Position numbers and translations under genes: made by a program
Assembly (NCBI RefSeq): GCF_008180865.1
Contig: NZ_VTEX01000001.1
Coordinates: 1,203,809 to 1,267,808 of the forward strand
DNA length: 64,000 nucleotides
DNA from: Rossellomorea aquimaris
GTDB lineage: Bacteria > Bacillota > Bacilli > Bacillales > Bacillaceae_B
Direction of reading: 5' to 3'
Shown here: piece after piece, positions 44,541-53,579 of the stretch
How positions within the stretch are numbered: position 1 is the first letter of the stretch
Layout of the letters: each line of letters starts with the position of its first letter
Notes under the pieces: model-generated
Told to the model about the DNA's origin: nothing
Seen by the model: only the letters and a program-made list of their open reading frames with translations
The model's database searches: none

Positions 44541-45329
44541 TTAACGTTCCTTTCCGTAAAAATGCATCCCCCATACATCTTCTAAAATAGTGATGAATGT
44601 TTCGTTTATATGTCCCCATTGAAAAGAATCATCCATGTGTAGATTCTCCAGAGTCCCGTTCATTATTAGTAAGTCATTACTTATGTAGTCTTCAAAATTC
44701 CTAACAATGGGGTTAGGAACCTCCTTTCCATTAACTCTTGCTCGAATCATAGATGAAATGGTGTCCTTTATTTCTTCATTTATATTAATGTGGTAAATCA
44801 TTTCGTTCATCCCATTTGGAGGAAAAGTTTGAAACTCTTCAATCCATTTACAAGCAAGCCACGGTCTGATAATCGTCATCCATTTCTTCAAATCTTTGGT
44901 ATCCTCATACAGATACTTTTCAATATTGCGTTTAGCCATCTGGTTGTAATGAATTAAACAGCTGGCGGGAGAAAAAGTCATGTCTCTCAGCTCCCTGATA
45001 TTCTTTATAACCGAGAGCTCCCTATACACGTTTTCATTTGTTAGCCACTCCAATAGAGAGGGGTTTGATTTCCGAAGTAGTTTGAGTGCTTTACTAAGGT
45101 CCCAGCCGCTGAATTCAATGGAATCGTATGTAGACTTTATAATAACGTCCTTGGTCTCTTGAAGATTTAAATATGCGGTAACCTCCCGAATATAAATAAA
45201 ACGGACATCATAATCACTCTCATCTGTTTGATACCCCCATGCACGACTCCCGGCTTCAACGGCATACAGAATTATTACTCTCTCTTCTATTTCGATATTT
45301 TTCAGCTCACCTAGAATGATTTTTCTCAC
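44541..45329 (-). CDS. Nucleotidyltransferase-fold protein (YcgL-like)
   Basis: 262 residues from a GTG start (GGAGAATTATTTT upstream). The core AVEAGSRAWGYQTDESDYDV followed by RFIY is the GS..x(7-13)DxD motif of the polymerase-beta nucleotidyltransferase superfamily, close to YcgL of B. subtilis. The fold transfers nucleotides to proteins, RNA or small molecules; this subfamily's target is not known. Stand-alone gene, divergent from the AI-2E-type permease. Confidence 0.8.
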   Translation of the reverse strand: MRKIILGELKNIEIEERVIILYAVEAGSRAWGYQTDESDYDVRFIYIREVTAYLNLQETKDVIIKSTYDSIEFSGWDLSKALKLLRKSNPSLLEWLTNENVYRELSVIKNIRELRDMTFSPASCLIHYNQMAKRNIEKYLYEDTKDLKKWMTIIRPWLACKWIEEFQTFPPNGMNEMIYHININEEIKDTISSMIRARVNGKEVPNPIVRNFEDYISNDLLIMNGTLENLHMDDSFQWGHINETFITILEDVWGMHFYGKER

Positions 45330-45428
45330 AAAATAATTCTCCTTAACTTATCTTTATTAGTAGGGTTTTCCTTTCAGTATTTGATATACTTAATCACACA
45401 AACAAGTCGATAGATAGAGGTGAATAGC

Positions 45429-46520
45429 TTGACCAAGAAAAAAATGTACTCATGGAGCCTGCAGGTTCTCATTATTCTTACCATTATTTATGTTTCAACA
45501 AAGATCTCCTTTTTATTTGAACCGATTGTCGTATTCGCTTCAACATTATTTTTTCCTATCATCATTTCAGGATTTCTGTATTTTTTATTAAATCCATTAG
45601 TCAATCTCCTGGAAAAAGCAAGATTACCGAGAACCATTGCCATCATCGTGCTTTATGCTGCTATCATTGGTGTAATGGTGCTAATTATTGGGAATATCGC
45701 GCCTATTCTCACAAAGCAGATAACAGGGTTGTTCAATGAACTTCCGGAGTATGCAAGACAAACGAGGAATTTCATCGAATACTTATCTGAGACTCAACAA
45801 TTCAAATGGATGATGAGTCAAGACTATGTGTCACTAAAAGATGTAGAAAAACAGCTAATGGACTTTGCCAATACTTTACCAGATAATATTACAACTGCTC
45901 TTAAAGGAGTAGTAAGTGTACTGACCAGTATTACGATATTGATTGTCACCGTCCCTTTTCTATTATTCTTTATGTTTAAAGACGGTCATAAATTTCCTAA
46001 GGCAATCTCAAAATTCCTTCCTCCTGCCTACCGGGAAGAAGGGATCAACACTTTAAAGGATACGAGTGATACACTTGCCGCATACATACAGGGACAATTG
46101 ACGGTAGCATCCTTTGTAGGAACCCTGACTTTTATCGGGTATTTGATCATTGGACTCCCCTACGCATTGGTGATGGCGTTAATAGGGGCGGTAACGAATA
46201 TCATTCCATTTATCGGCCCTTTTATCGGTGCTGCACCTGCCATCATCGTGGCCCTGTTTGATTCACCGACGAAAGCCATTCTCGTCATAGTGGTTGTAAC
46301 GATTGCACAACAAATAGAAGGGAACCTCCTTTCACCTCTTATTTTAGGAAAGCGGCTGGATACTCATCCAGCGACGATTATCATTTTATTGCTGGTGGCA
46401 GGAAACTTAGCGGGTATCCTTGGAATGATTTTAGCCGTTCCTTTTTACGCGGTAACAAAAACCATTGTGTTAAATTTAGTGAAGTTTATTAAACTGAGAA
46501 GATCTGCGATTCAAGAATGA
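45429..46520 (+). CDS. AI-2E family transporter (PerM-like permease)
   Basis: 363 residues, starting at a TTG at 45429 with GAGGTG six bases upstream (a GTG at 45420 overlaps that site). Eight membrane segments form the family pattern, with GAVTNIIPFIGPFIGAAPAI and EGNLLSPLILGKRLDTHP in the C-terminal half. Members move diverse small molecules, and some are Na+/H+ antiporters. The autoinducer name should not be taken as its function. Confidence 0.9.
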   Translation: MTKKKMYSWSLQVLIILTIIYVSTKISFLFEPIVVFASTLFFPIIISGFLYFLLNPLVNLLEKARLPRTIAIIVLYAAIIGVMVLIIGNIAPILTKQITGLFNELPEYARQTRNFIEYLSETQQFKWMMSQDYVSLKDVEKQLMDFANTLPDNITTALKGVVSVLTSITILIVTVPFLLFFMFKDGHKFPKAISKFLPPAYREEGINTLKDTSDTLAAYIQGQLTVASFVGTLTFIGYLIIGLPYALVMALIGAVTNIIPFIGPFIGAAPAIIVALFDSPTKAILVIVVVTIAQQIEGNLLSPLILGKRLDTHPATIIILLLVAGNLAGILGMILAVPFYAVTKTIVLNLVKFIKLRRSAIQE

Positions 46521-46530
46521 TAGTGGAGAG

Positions 46531-46557
46531 ACAACCGGGCTAGCCCGGTTGTTTATT
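46531..46557 (+). terminator. Terminator of the AI-2E family gene
   Basis: ACAACCGGGC (46531-46540) pairs with GCCCGGTTGT (46543-46552), a near-perfect palindrome followed by TTATTT. Confidence 0.8.
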
Positions 46558-46632
46558 TCTGACGTGACAAAAACGTGGAAGTTGAACCGAAAGAAGGTTA
46601 AGGAGCAGATATGATTGACTCGATCCCGACAA

Positions 46633-47070
46633 TCATATTTGTTTATACATAATCACATGCGGCCCGATTGGTTCTATTTCAAATACATCCCCCAACTGAA
46701 TTAATCCCAATTTCTCATAATATGCCCCAGCCGAAATTCTGGCATTGCACCACCACATTTCGCACCCTTTATCTTTAAGAATTTCTTCACTGTATTCGAT
46801 GAGCTGCTTTCCAATGCCATTCCCCCTGTAATCCGTAAGGGTGGCCATTCCCCTTAACCGGTAAGGCAGATATCCATTCAAACCCGGTTGTTCCTCCTGA
46901 TAAAAGGAACCGATACTGATCAGCACTTCTCCTTCAAAAACACCAATGTGGAAGGAACTGTCGTCTAAATCTCCTTCGTAACGACACTCCTCTATCGATT
47001 GAGTCGGCCTTAAGATTTGTTGTCTAATGGCATATGTATCGGTAGCTGAAATAAAACGAATATGAATCAT
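46633..47070 (-). CDS. GNAT-family acetyltransferase
   Basis: 145 residues from the ATG at 47070 (GGAGG six bases before). The acetyl-CoA motif is RGMATLTDYRGNGIGKQLIE, followed by WWCNARISAGAYYEKLGL. A compact single-domain acetyltransferase of the kind often annotated as acting on small amines. Substrate unknown. Monocistronic. Confidence 0.88.
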   Translation of the reverse strand: MIHIRFISATDTYAIRQQILRPTQSIEECRYEGDLDDSSFHIGVFEGEVLISIGSFYQEEQPGLNGYLPYRLRGMATLTDYRGNGIGKQLIEYSEEILKDKGCEMWWCNARISAGAYYEKLGLIQLGDVFEIEPIGPHVIMYKQI

Positions 47071-47191
47071 TTTCACCCTCCATTTTTGATCTCTAGTTTT
47101 TCATCCCTATTTTATCATAGCATCTTCGTCATATTTGAGGTGAATAAGAAAAGGAGCCATCCCTCCATAGGAGATTGCTCCTCTTGTATCC

Positions 47192-47461
47192 TTATTTCTT
47201 TTTAAATAACTTATTTGATGCACCTTTGACTGCCTTGCTTGCGGTGTCTACTGTTTTCCCGACCATTTTGTTCCCTGTATTGCTTAGATTTTTCACAAAA
47301 TCTGCCGATGTATCTGACACTTTCCCTACAAGTCCGCCTTTACCGCTTACACTTTTGATTATTTCGTTAGCTGTGTCTGCCGTTTTATTCACTAGCCCGC
47401 TGGCTTGCTTTGAAGTGTTCTTTACAAAGTCACTTGGAGTATTTCGTTTATCTTCAGCCAT
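47192..47461 (-). CDS. Small repetitive amphipathic-helix protein (89 residues)
   Basis: ATG at 47461 with AAGGAGGAG upstream. The sequence contains two similar blocks: SDFVKNTSKQASGLVNKTAD and ADFVKNLSNTGNKMVGKTVD, each ending in TA/TAS-type helix. It is lysine-, serine- and threonine-rich with no membrane segment, reminiscent of LEA-like desiccation proteins. That resemblance is by composition only. Monocistronic. Confidence 0.65.
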   Translation of the reverse strand: MAEDKRNTPSDFVKNTSKQASGLVNKTADTANEIIKSVSGKGGLVGKVSDTSADFVKNLSNTGNKMVGKTVDTASKAVKGASNKLFKKK

Positions 47462-47528
47462 GATGTTCTCCTCCTTAGAAAAAGACTCATCACTATCCCT
47501 ATGTCAACCAATTTAAAAGTATGCTGAT

Positions 47529-48245
47529 TCAGGGACTATCCTTATACCCCTTTTTTAGAAATTCTGTCGATAAAACCGTTTCGTGCATATCGCCATCTCT
47601 CTTCTCGACCCAATAGGCCGAAGCATGAACTCTTGAACTCACTACTTTATAAAGACTTTCATCAATAAAATGTAAAGCAGCACCATCATCCACCCCATAG
47701 CCTGCTTGAAATATCCCTTTACGGATGAATGAATGAAATTGGGTACGCCTATCTTCTTCGCCGTCATAATGAGGGGAGTGGCTTCCTTTTAAGAATCCCA
47801 ACCCTTTAATCGTTTCTAATTCTTCACCATACGAATCAGTAATTCCTTCTTCAAACCAACAGATCGAACCTGCGCTCAAACCTGCAAGAATCGTCCCTGA
47901 TTCCCAAGCTTTCTTGATGATAGAATCGACCTCCCACTCTCTCCATAGGGCAAGCATACTTTTTGTATTGCCGCCACCCACATAGATAATATCCTTTTCA
48001 AGAAGGAACCCCTCTAAATCTTTGGTAGGCAATTTGAATAGTGATAAATGGGAAGGCGTACACTGAAGCGAGAGAAAGGAATTGTAAAATCGCTCTATAT
48101 AACCCTCAGCATCTCCACTGGCTGTAGGTAAAAAGCAAACCTTTGGCTTAGATTCCCCGGCCTGATTTATTATATATTGATCTAAGAGCAAGTTCTCAGG
48201 CTCCATGGAAAATCCGCCCCCACCCATTGCGATAATCTGTTTCAT
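47529..48245 (-). CDS. ygaJ: Peptidase E-like serine peptidase, S51 family (YgaJ type)
   Basis: 238 residues. The nucleophile elbow is AGLSAGSICWF, with Ser124 as the predicted active residue, and the GGGNT block at about 90-94 is typical of family S51 (aspartyl dipeptidase, cyanophycinase relatives). It probably cleaves Asp-X dipeptides, but substrate is not shown. The family fold is the type-1 glutamine amidotransferase-like fold. Monocistronic. Confidence 0.85.
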   Translation of the reverse strand: MKQIIAMGGGGFSMEPENLLLDQYIINQAGESKPKVCFLPTASGDAEGYIERFYNSFLSLQCTPSHLSLFKLPTKDLEGFLLEKDIIYVGGGNTKSMLALWREWEVDSIIKKAWESGTILAGLSAGSICWFEEGITDSYGEELETIKGLGFLKGSHSPHYDGEEDRRTQFHSFIRKGIFQAGYGVDDGAALHFIDESLYKVVSSRVHASAYWVEKRDGDMHETVLSTEFLKKGYKDSP

Positions 48246-48418
48246 TGAATCAACACTCTCCCTCTATTCGAAATTCCCAATAAGTATCTTAATCCTATCA
48301 AAATCTGTGACTATAAGCGTACATTTTTTACAATTCAAGAAGAAAAAACAATAGAAAAAACCCCCTATACGAAATAGAGAGTTGATCACTTACTTTATTA
48401 CTTCTACTGTTAATAAAA

Positions 48419-49924
48419 TCACTTACCAGCACCAGACGTTTTTTTCTTTTTCAATTTCATTTCTTTTTGGAATGAAAGAATTAATCCATATGTCATGACA
48501 AATAAGATGATACCTAATGGTAATGCTGTGATGATGGTGGCAGCTTGTAAACCGCTGATTCCCCCAGTGCCCATCAAGATCGCTGCAATGGCAGCTAGTA
48601 CGATTCCCCAGCTGAACTTCACGAAGAATGGAGGGTTCAAGCTTCCATTGGACGTTTGCATCCCCAGTACAAATGTTGCAGAGTCAGCCGAAGTCACAAA
48701 GAACGTGATAATCAAGATGAGGGAAATAATCGACAGCACCCCACTTAGAGGCATTTGATCATATACATAAAATAGTGCCGTCTCCAAACTTTGACCCGCT
48801 ACATCTACGCCTTGAACAAAGTCGTAATACAATCCTGTTCCTCCGAATACTCCAAACCATAGAGCGCATACGATTGTAGGAACAATGATGACGGCGATGA
48901 TAAACTCCCGAACTGTCCTTCCTTTTGAAACCCTCGCAATAAAAGTTCCCACAAACGGTGTCCATGATATCCACCACGCCCAATAGAATATCGTCCAATC
49001 CTTCACCCACTGATTATTCTCCACATTAAAAGGTGAAAAGCGTAATCCCATACTAGGAAGGTTCTGAACATAGCTCCCAAAAGTGGTCAAAAACAATTCC
49101 AGGACAAATTGCGTAGGACCTGCGATGAGAAAGACAATGAATAACAAGACCGCCAATATCATATTGGCATTGCTCAGGTATTTAATTCCTTTTGATAAAC
49201 CAGAAGCAGCAGAAGTAATAAATAGGACCGTTGCAACTCCCATGATGATAAGCTGAACTTTAAAGTCAATCGGGGTTCCCATCAGATAATTAAGTCCACT
49301 ATTAATTTGTTGTGCACCAATTCCAAGTGAAATCGCCACACCGAAAAGTGTGGCAAACACAGCGACAATATCAACAATATACCCTATTGGACCTTTCACT
49401 CTATCTCCAATGACAGGATATAATGTGGCACTCATCAGTCCTGGCATGTCCTTCCTGAATTTATAATATGCAAGTGCCAATGCTACGACCGCATAAATGG
49501 CCCAGGCATGGAATCCCCAATGAAGATATGTATAGCGTAATCCGATTTTAGCTGATTCAATGGTCCCGCCTTCCCCATATGGTGGAGTGGAGTAATGAGA
49601 AACAGGTTCCGAGACCCCATAGAAAAGGAGTCCGATTCCCATTCCCGCACTAAAGAGCATGGCAAACCATGTCAATGTGGAATATTCAGGCCTATCAGTG
49701 TCCTTCCCTAATCGAATCTTCCCATATTTACTAAATGCAAAGAAGATGGCGATGATGAAAAAGAATGAAGCTGAAAATTGATAAAACCAGCCAAATTTGT
49801 CTAGAAGAACTCCTTGAGTATTGGACATGATATCGATTAATGCCTGAGGAAAAATAACCCCCCAAGCCACAAAAATGATGCCGATTGTAATCGCAATCCA
49901 AAACATTGGTGTAAAATTTTTCAA
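48419..49924 (-). CDS. BCCT-family betaine/choline/carnitine transporter
   Basis: 501 residues with twelve membrane segments. The BCCT signature is KDWTIFYWAWWISWTPFVG followed by FIARVSKGRTVREFI. The glycine-rich MGIGLLFYGVSEPVSHY loop in the substrate region is also present. It imports compatible solutes with sodium or protons, as OpuD and BetP do. The start is TTG with AAGGGGGAAG. It is expected to help in osmotic stress, with MscL nearby as the reverse valve. Exact solute unknown. Confidence 0.95.
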   Translation of the reverse strand: MKNFTPMFWIAITIGIIFVAWGVIFPQALIDIMSNTQGVLLDKFGWFYQFSASFFFIIAIFFAFSKYGKIRLGKDTDRPEYSTLTWFAMLFSAGMGIGLLFYGVSEPVSHYSTPPYGEGGTIESAKIGLRYTYLHWGFHAWAIYAVVALALAYYKFRKDMPGLMSATLYPVIGDRVKGPIGYIVDIVAVFATLFGVAISLGIGAQQINSGLNYLMGTPIDFKVQLIIMGVATVLFITSAASGLSKGIKYLSNANMILAVLLFIVFLIAGPTQFVLELFLTTFGSYVQNLPSMGLRFSPFNVENNQWVKDWTIFYWAWWISWTPFVGTFIARVSKGRTVREFIIAVIIVPTIVCALWFGVFGGTGLYYDFVQGVDVAGQSLETALFYVYDQMPLSGVLSIISLILIITFFVTSADSATFVLGMQTSNGSLNPPFFVKFSWGIVLAAIAAILMGTGGISGLQAATIITALPLGIILFVMTYGLILSFQKEMKLKKKKTSGAGK

Positions 49925-50047
49925 ATGACTTCCCCCTTAATTCGTTGTTGTAGCTCTATCATGTAGAAATAGGTAAGTAAAGAAAATAAATGCACGAACT
50001 TATTAGTACCCCCCTTTTCCAAGGGATAAACTAGTAAGTAACTGGAA

Positions 50048-50084
50048 AGTGAGGGACGGACCTTTACCAGGTCCGTCCCTCACT
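50048..50084. repeat. Perfect 16-bp inverted repeat between divergent genes
   Basis: AGTGAGGGACGGACCT (50048-50063) and AGGTCCGTCCCTCACT (50069-50084) pair without a mismatch around TTACC. No T-run follows on either strand, and the genes on both sides start away from it, so it is unlikely to be a simple terminator. I recall similar palindromes dispersed in Bacillus genomes. Confidence 0.65.
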
Positions 50085-50180
50085 CTAAATTTACATATTC
50101 CAAATTCACATTTTTATATTGATTTTTCGTGTATCTTTTTTTCATTTAGGGGCAAATTATAGTAGACGGAGGTGATAAAC

Positions 50181-50321
50181 ATGACTAACAACAACAACAA
50201 CAAACCACAACAACAAAAAAATGAAGCAGAATTTGCACAAGAGCAAAACGCTGCTGAAAGAGCTAGAAAAGCTGCTAAACAACAAAATCAGCAAAATCAA
50301 CAAAACCAACAAAATAAATAA
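50181..50321 (+). CDS. Small spore protein candidate, gamma-SASP-like
   Basis: 46 residues from the ATG at 50181 with GGAGGTG upstream. The composition is dominated by asparagine and glutamine, with a central EAEFAQEQNAAERARKAAKQ block. Gamma-type small acid-soluble spore proteins carry repeated EFASETNAQ..K blocks and serve as an amino-acid store in the spore core. This would be a short, one-block version. The match is by pattern and composition only. Followed by a clear terminator. Confidence 0.5.
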   Translation: MTNNNNNKPQQQKNEAEFAQEQNAAERARKAAKQQNQQNQQNQQNK

Positions 50322-50349
50322 AACATAGGACACAATTGAATACTTAATT

Positions 50350-50377
50350 AGAGACTAGTCAACTGACTAGTCTCTTA
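50350..50377 (+). terminator. Terminator of the gamma-SASP-like gene
   Basis: AGAGACTAGTCA (50350-50361) pairs perfectly with TGACTAGTCTCT (50364-50375), with only a short loop. Confidence 0.8.
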
Positions 50378-50623
50378 CTATTAAGCCCGTTTCTCTTAGC
50401 ACAAGGATTTCTTTAAACCATTCCACAATGTGTAAATGAACTTTCATAATGACTCCTATGGGTTGGCTAGATCCTTATCATGATGTTACATAGAAAAACC
50501 TCCCAGGATTGTTCCGGAGAGGTTAGTGTGATTAGCTTATTCTTGATGTTATGTAGTGTGCACATATAAAGAAATAAGATATATAAAGGGAAAAAGAAAC
50601 TCACAACGATTTCCCCTGGCAGG
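50378..50623. other. Intergenic region with no further gene seen
   Basis: About 245 bp between a forward and a reverse gene. It holds one terminator on the reverse strand (50493-50525) and nothing else recognised. Confidence 0.5.
50493..50525 (-). terminator. Terminator of the 71-residue membrane protein gene
   Basis: On the reverse strand AACCTCTCC pairs with GGGAGGTT, followed by TTTTTC. It is located about 100 bp past the gene's stop. Confidence 0.65.
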
Positions 50624-50839
50624 TTATGCCTGCTCTTTCTTTTTCAACGGTTTGTACGCAACAAAAACCGCAAGTACTGCGGCTACGACATTGATCAAGG
50701 TCCCAATAACGGGAGAACCTTTATATCCATCACTATGATATAAATTGGTTAAAACCAGACCAGCAATAAGACTTAGTATGATGTTACTTCCTATGAAAAC
50801 TCCAATAAAAACAAAAAATTTCTTAGCGTTATTCCACAA
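50624..50839 (-). CDS. Small integral membrane protein of unknown function (71 residues)
   Basis: Start is probably TTG at 50839, with GGAG nine bases upstream. It has two membrane segments (about 8-31 and 43-63), a glycine-rich loop between them (YHSDGYKGSPVIG) and a basic end (KPLKKKEQA). No family recognised. Monocistronic, just upstream of the cold-shock gene's terminator on the same strand. Confidence 0.6.
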   Translation of the reverse strand: MWNNAKKFFVFIGVFIGSNIILSLIAGLVLTNLYHSDGYKGSPVIGTLINVVAAVLAVFVAYKPLKKKEQA

Positions 50840-50960
50840 AATTCAGCACTCCAGTAAATAAGTATCGTTAACAGTACAGTAACAGAATTATTGAGGAAAA
50901 ACCACTATAGAGGCGTACTTTTTAGAGTCCGGTATCCACTGGATGTGGGAAAACACAAAA

Positions 50961-50992
50961 AAACAGAGTACGTCAGCTGACGTACTCTGTTT
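50961..50992 (-). terminator. Perfect palindromic terminator of the cold-shock gene
   Basis: AAACAGAGTACGTCAG (50961-50976) is the exact inverse of CTGACGTACTCTGTTT (50977-50992). The 32-bp palindrome ends the csp transcript on the reverse strand (T-run after it). Confidence 0.85.
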
Positions 50993-51009
50993 GGAGTTTT
51001 ACGATTGAA

Positions 51010-51207
51010 TTACTTTTGAACGTTAGCTGCTTGTGGTCCACGAGCACCTTCAACGATTTCAAATGTAACGTCTTGACCTTCTTCTAATGATTTGTATCCT
51101 TCACCTTGGATAGCCGAGAAGTGAACAAAAACATCGTCTTGACCTTCAACTTCGATGAAACCGAAACCTTTTTCAGCGTTAAACCATTTAACTTTACCTT
51201 GTAACAT
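51010..51207 (-). CDS. Cold-shock protein, CspA/CspB family
   Basis: 65 residues, the standard single cold-shock domain. The RNP-1 motif is [10 protein letters not shown] and RNP-2 is [10 protein letters not shown]. It binds single-stranded RNA and acts as an RNA chaperone in the cold and in growth. Leader 51208-51330 is probably long, as usual for csp genes, but no structured element was worked out. The start has GAGGTACTTG upstream. Which paralogue (B, C or D) cannot be told. Confidence 0.96.
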   Translation of the reverse strand: MLQGKVKWFNAEKGFGFIEVEGQDDVFVHFSAIQGEGYKSLEEGQDVTFEIVEGARGPQAANVQK

Positions 51208-51392
51208 AAAACAAGTACCTCCTAGTGCAGTTGCACATAAAAATATTTATATTCCTGCTCTGATTAAGATTCAAGACGAATGTTCTTCAATCATGCATAT
51301 TAACCGAACAAAAATAACTATCTTTACTATAACAGAATCTCATGCAAAACTCAAGAAATGTATGGGGCAATTTGTAAATTACAAGTGTGTTT

Positions 51393-51947
51393 CTACTCTG
51401 CCATTGTTGGATTGTGTTCTTTTGTATATAGTTTTTTGATCATACGTATTTGTCCCCTATGATTGATTTCATCTTCAAATACATGAAACCACTTAAAGAA
51501 GTTATTTCCTTTTTCACCATACCACCAATCCGTTTCTTCATATAGCCAGGATTCATCCAATTGTTTGAACTGTTCCACCGTTTTGTTCCTGGTCATCTGT
51601 AAGTTTTCCAGGTAGAATTCGACTCCATTTCCTTTAATCAATTCGGCTGCCTTACTGCCTAAGCTTAAGGCAGGTTCTAAGGTCGTTGCGTATTCTTCAA
51701 TTTCATCATCACTTAAATTTTCAAAGGTCAAGACCTGATAAATTTTTTCAACTGCATCAAAATGAGCAAGAAGCATCCCGATTGAATTTGCCTCATCATG
51801 ACATCTGTAGTCAAGCATTTCCACCGGTAAGTTCTCCACTTCACTGATAGAAGTGAACCGTGCATAGTCCATCATTGATAGGAGTAAAGAATAGTCTTTC
51901 TTCATTCCATTTTTTTCTTTAATTAAATATATTGAGTTGATTTCCAT
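51393..51947 (-). CDS. DinB-family protein
   Basis: 184 residues from the ATG at 51947 (GGGAGAAACA upstream). The four-helix DinB/YfiT metal-binding fold is indicated by histidine positions in LLAHFDAVEKIYQ and the C-terminal HVFEDEINHRGQIRMIKK, which contains H-x3-H-type ligands. Such enzymes use divalent metal for thiol-dependent transfer or hydrolysis. Substrate unknown. Monocistronic, in the same direction as mscL. Confidence 0.85.
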   Translation of the reverse strand: MEINSIYLIKEKNGMKKDYSLLLSMMDYARFTSISEVENLPVEMLDYRCHDEANSIGMLLAHFDAVEKIYQVLTFENLSDDEIEEYATTLEPALSLGSKAAELIKGNGVEFYLENLQMTRNKTVEQFKQLDESWLYEETDWWYGEKGNNFFKWFHVFEDEINHRGQIRMIKKLYTKEHNPTMAE

Positions 51948-52031
51948 TGTTTCTCCCCCCGGTTTATTCTTCTCTTACTATATATTGGATAAATAAAGTT
52001 AATCTCCTTGTTTATTTTGTCGATTATTCAA

Positions 52032-52415
52032 TTATTCAGGACTGTGCTGGGGATCTTTTAATAAATCACGTATCTCTTTAAGCAGCTCTTCCTTCTGATC
52101 GACCTTTATTTCCGCTTTGATCTCCTCTTTTCGCTCCATTTTCTTATATAACCGAATAATAAAGAATATGGCGAGGGCTATGAGGAAGAAATCCACAACG
52201 TTTTGCAGGAAGACTCCATATGTAATGACAGCGTCTCCTACCGTAACTTTTAAGTTCGCAAAGCTGATGCCACCAAGCAATATACCAAGAAGGGGCATTA
52301 TGATGTCATCCACCAGGGATTTGACGATTTTACTAAAAGCTGCACCTATAATGACCGCGACTGCCAGATCTATGACATTTCCTTTCACGGCAAACTTTTT
52401 AAACTCCTCCCACAT
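52032..52415 (-). CDS. mscL: Large-conductance mechanosensitive channel
   Basis: 127 residues from the ATG at 52415, which has AAGGAGA eight bases upstream (an ATG two codons earlier sits on that site). Start [20 protein letters not shown] leads into the first helix [20 protein letters not shown], then the second helix and a charged C-terminal bundle ([19 protein letters not shown]). It opens when membrane tension rises, releasing solutes on osmotic downshock. Monocistronic. Confidence 0.96.
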   Translation of the reverse strand: MWEEFKKFAVKGNVIDLAVAVIIGAAFSKIVKSLVDDIIMPLLGILLGGISFANLKVTVGDAVITYGVFLQNVVDFFLIALAIFFIIRLYKKMERKEEIKAEIKVDQKEELLKEIRDLLKDPQHSPE

Positions 52416-52715
52416 TCGCATTCTCCTTTTGTTTACATTGAAGTACAGGAACCTTGCCTGTCAGGAGTTAGTTTGCCACAATTATACAATTTTATATAGT
52501 AGTATGAGTTTCTTTATAGCTACAACAGTTTTTTAGAATTACATGGGAAAGGAGAGAACAGATGATGTTCTTTTCCCTCAGATACAAGACAGGTTTCTTC
52601 AATATGTACTAAGGGTAAGCCGGAAGTTTTCATCAAAGACAGTGAATTTTATTTAACACATCGATTCATAAATCAATGCCCACCCTTTGGTACAATTGTT
52701 CCAAGGAGGGATAAT
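52416..52715. other. Intergenic region without recognised genes
   Basis: About 300 bp between mscL (reverse) and a membrane protein gene (forward). It must hold divergent promoters; no structured element seen. Confidence 0.45.
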
Positions 52716-53363
52716 ATGTTTTGGATATGGTGTGGACTCCTTCTTTATGCATTATTTCTTGCACCTGGAAAAGTTTTTACAACTGATCCTATTGTACAGA
52801 ACTTACTTACTGGTAACTTTGCTGAGGTGGATCCACTTGTTGTAACTGTTTTTAACTTCCTTGGCCTTTTCCCATTATTGTTTGCTTCATTATTGATCCC
52901 AGTTGAACGGGGCAAACCCCCCGTATGGCCATTTATTTTAGGATCATTCGTTTTGGGGGCATTCAGTCTTCTCCCTTATTTTTTCTTACGAAAGAGAAAG
53001 ACCCCTTCATCAAAAAGAAACCCTAAATGGATTCATAAAATTCTCAAATCCAACGTTTACAGTATTCTACTTATTCTATTAGCATTCTCTTCGTCCATCT
53101 ATCTTCTAAATGGATTTTCACTGATCGCTTATTGGGAAGCGTTCAACAATTCAAAACTTGTAAGTGTCATGACAATTGATTTCTTAGTTCTTCTCTGGCT
53201 CTCATCCTATGTAATGAAGACTAAATACAATGTCACACTTTTTCCTATTCTTAGCTACATTCCCGTTATGGGTCCGCTTGTGTTACGATGGATAAAATAC
53301 AATGGGAGGAAAACTTATCATGTTTACGAAGATACCAAAAGAACAGAAAGACACGATGATTGA
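52716..53363 (+). CDS. Integral membrane protein of unknown function
   Basis: 215 residues with about six hydrophobic segments, beginning WIWCGLLLYALFLAPGKVFT and separated by a basic loop (RKRKTPSSKRNPK). CAAGGAGG precedes the ATG. I do not recognise a family. It overlaps the next gene by 44 bp, so the two are probably co-transcribed. Confidence 0.6.
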   Translation: MFWIWCGLLLYALFLAPGKVFTTDPIVQNLLTGNFAEVDPLVVTVFNFLGLFPLLFASLLIPVERGKPPVWPFILGSFVLGAFSLLPYFFLRKRKTPSSKRNPKWIHKILKSNVYSILLILLAFSSSIYLLNGFSLIAYWEAFNNSKLVSVMTIDFLVLLWLSSYVMKTKYNVTLFPILSYIPVMGPLVLRWIKYNGRKTYHVYEDTKRTERHDD

Positions 53364-53568
53364 ACGGATTCAAACGTTTTATTATGAACAGACCGGTGAC
53401 GAAATTGGGGATTTAGGTGCTGAAAATTGGTTCGATTTCTTTATGAAAGAGATTGGTCCATATCTCTATAATCAGGGAGTGATGGATTCTAAAGATGTAT
53501 TGATGGATAAGATGCTTCTTCTCGAAGATGATTTGTATGCTTTAAAAAGACCGGTAAATACTAGATGA
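53320..53568 (+). CDS. DUF2164 family protein
   Basis: 82 residues from the ATG at 53320 (GGGAGG ten bases upstream, inside the preceding gene). The pattern IQTFYYEQTGDEIGDLGAEN followed by WFDFFMKEIGPYLYNQGVMD fits DUF2164, a small soluble family of unknown function. It is translationally coupled to the membrane protein gene upstream and ends at a strong bidirectional terminator. Confidence 0.8.
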   Translation: MFTKIPKEQKDTMIERIQTFYYEQTGDEIGDLGAENWFDFFMKEIGPYLYNQGVMDSKDVLMDKMLLLEDDLYALKRPVNTR

Positions 53569-53579
53569 TCAATACAGAC

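Noticed and set aside
46611..46652. 13-codon forward frame with AAGGAG overlapping the end of a GNAT gene
   Set aside because: Too short, and its sequence is one arm of an ATATGATTG/CAATCATAT hairpin that more simply serves as a terminator.
47175..47516. Forward frame of 113 codons opposite the 89-residue gene
   Set aside because: It is the antisense of a gene with a good ribosome binding site and internal protein repeats; it has no site of its own.
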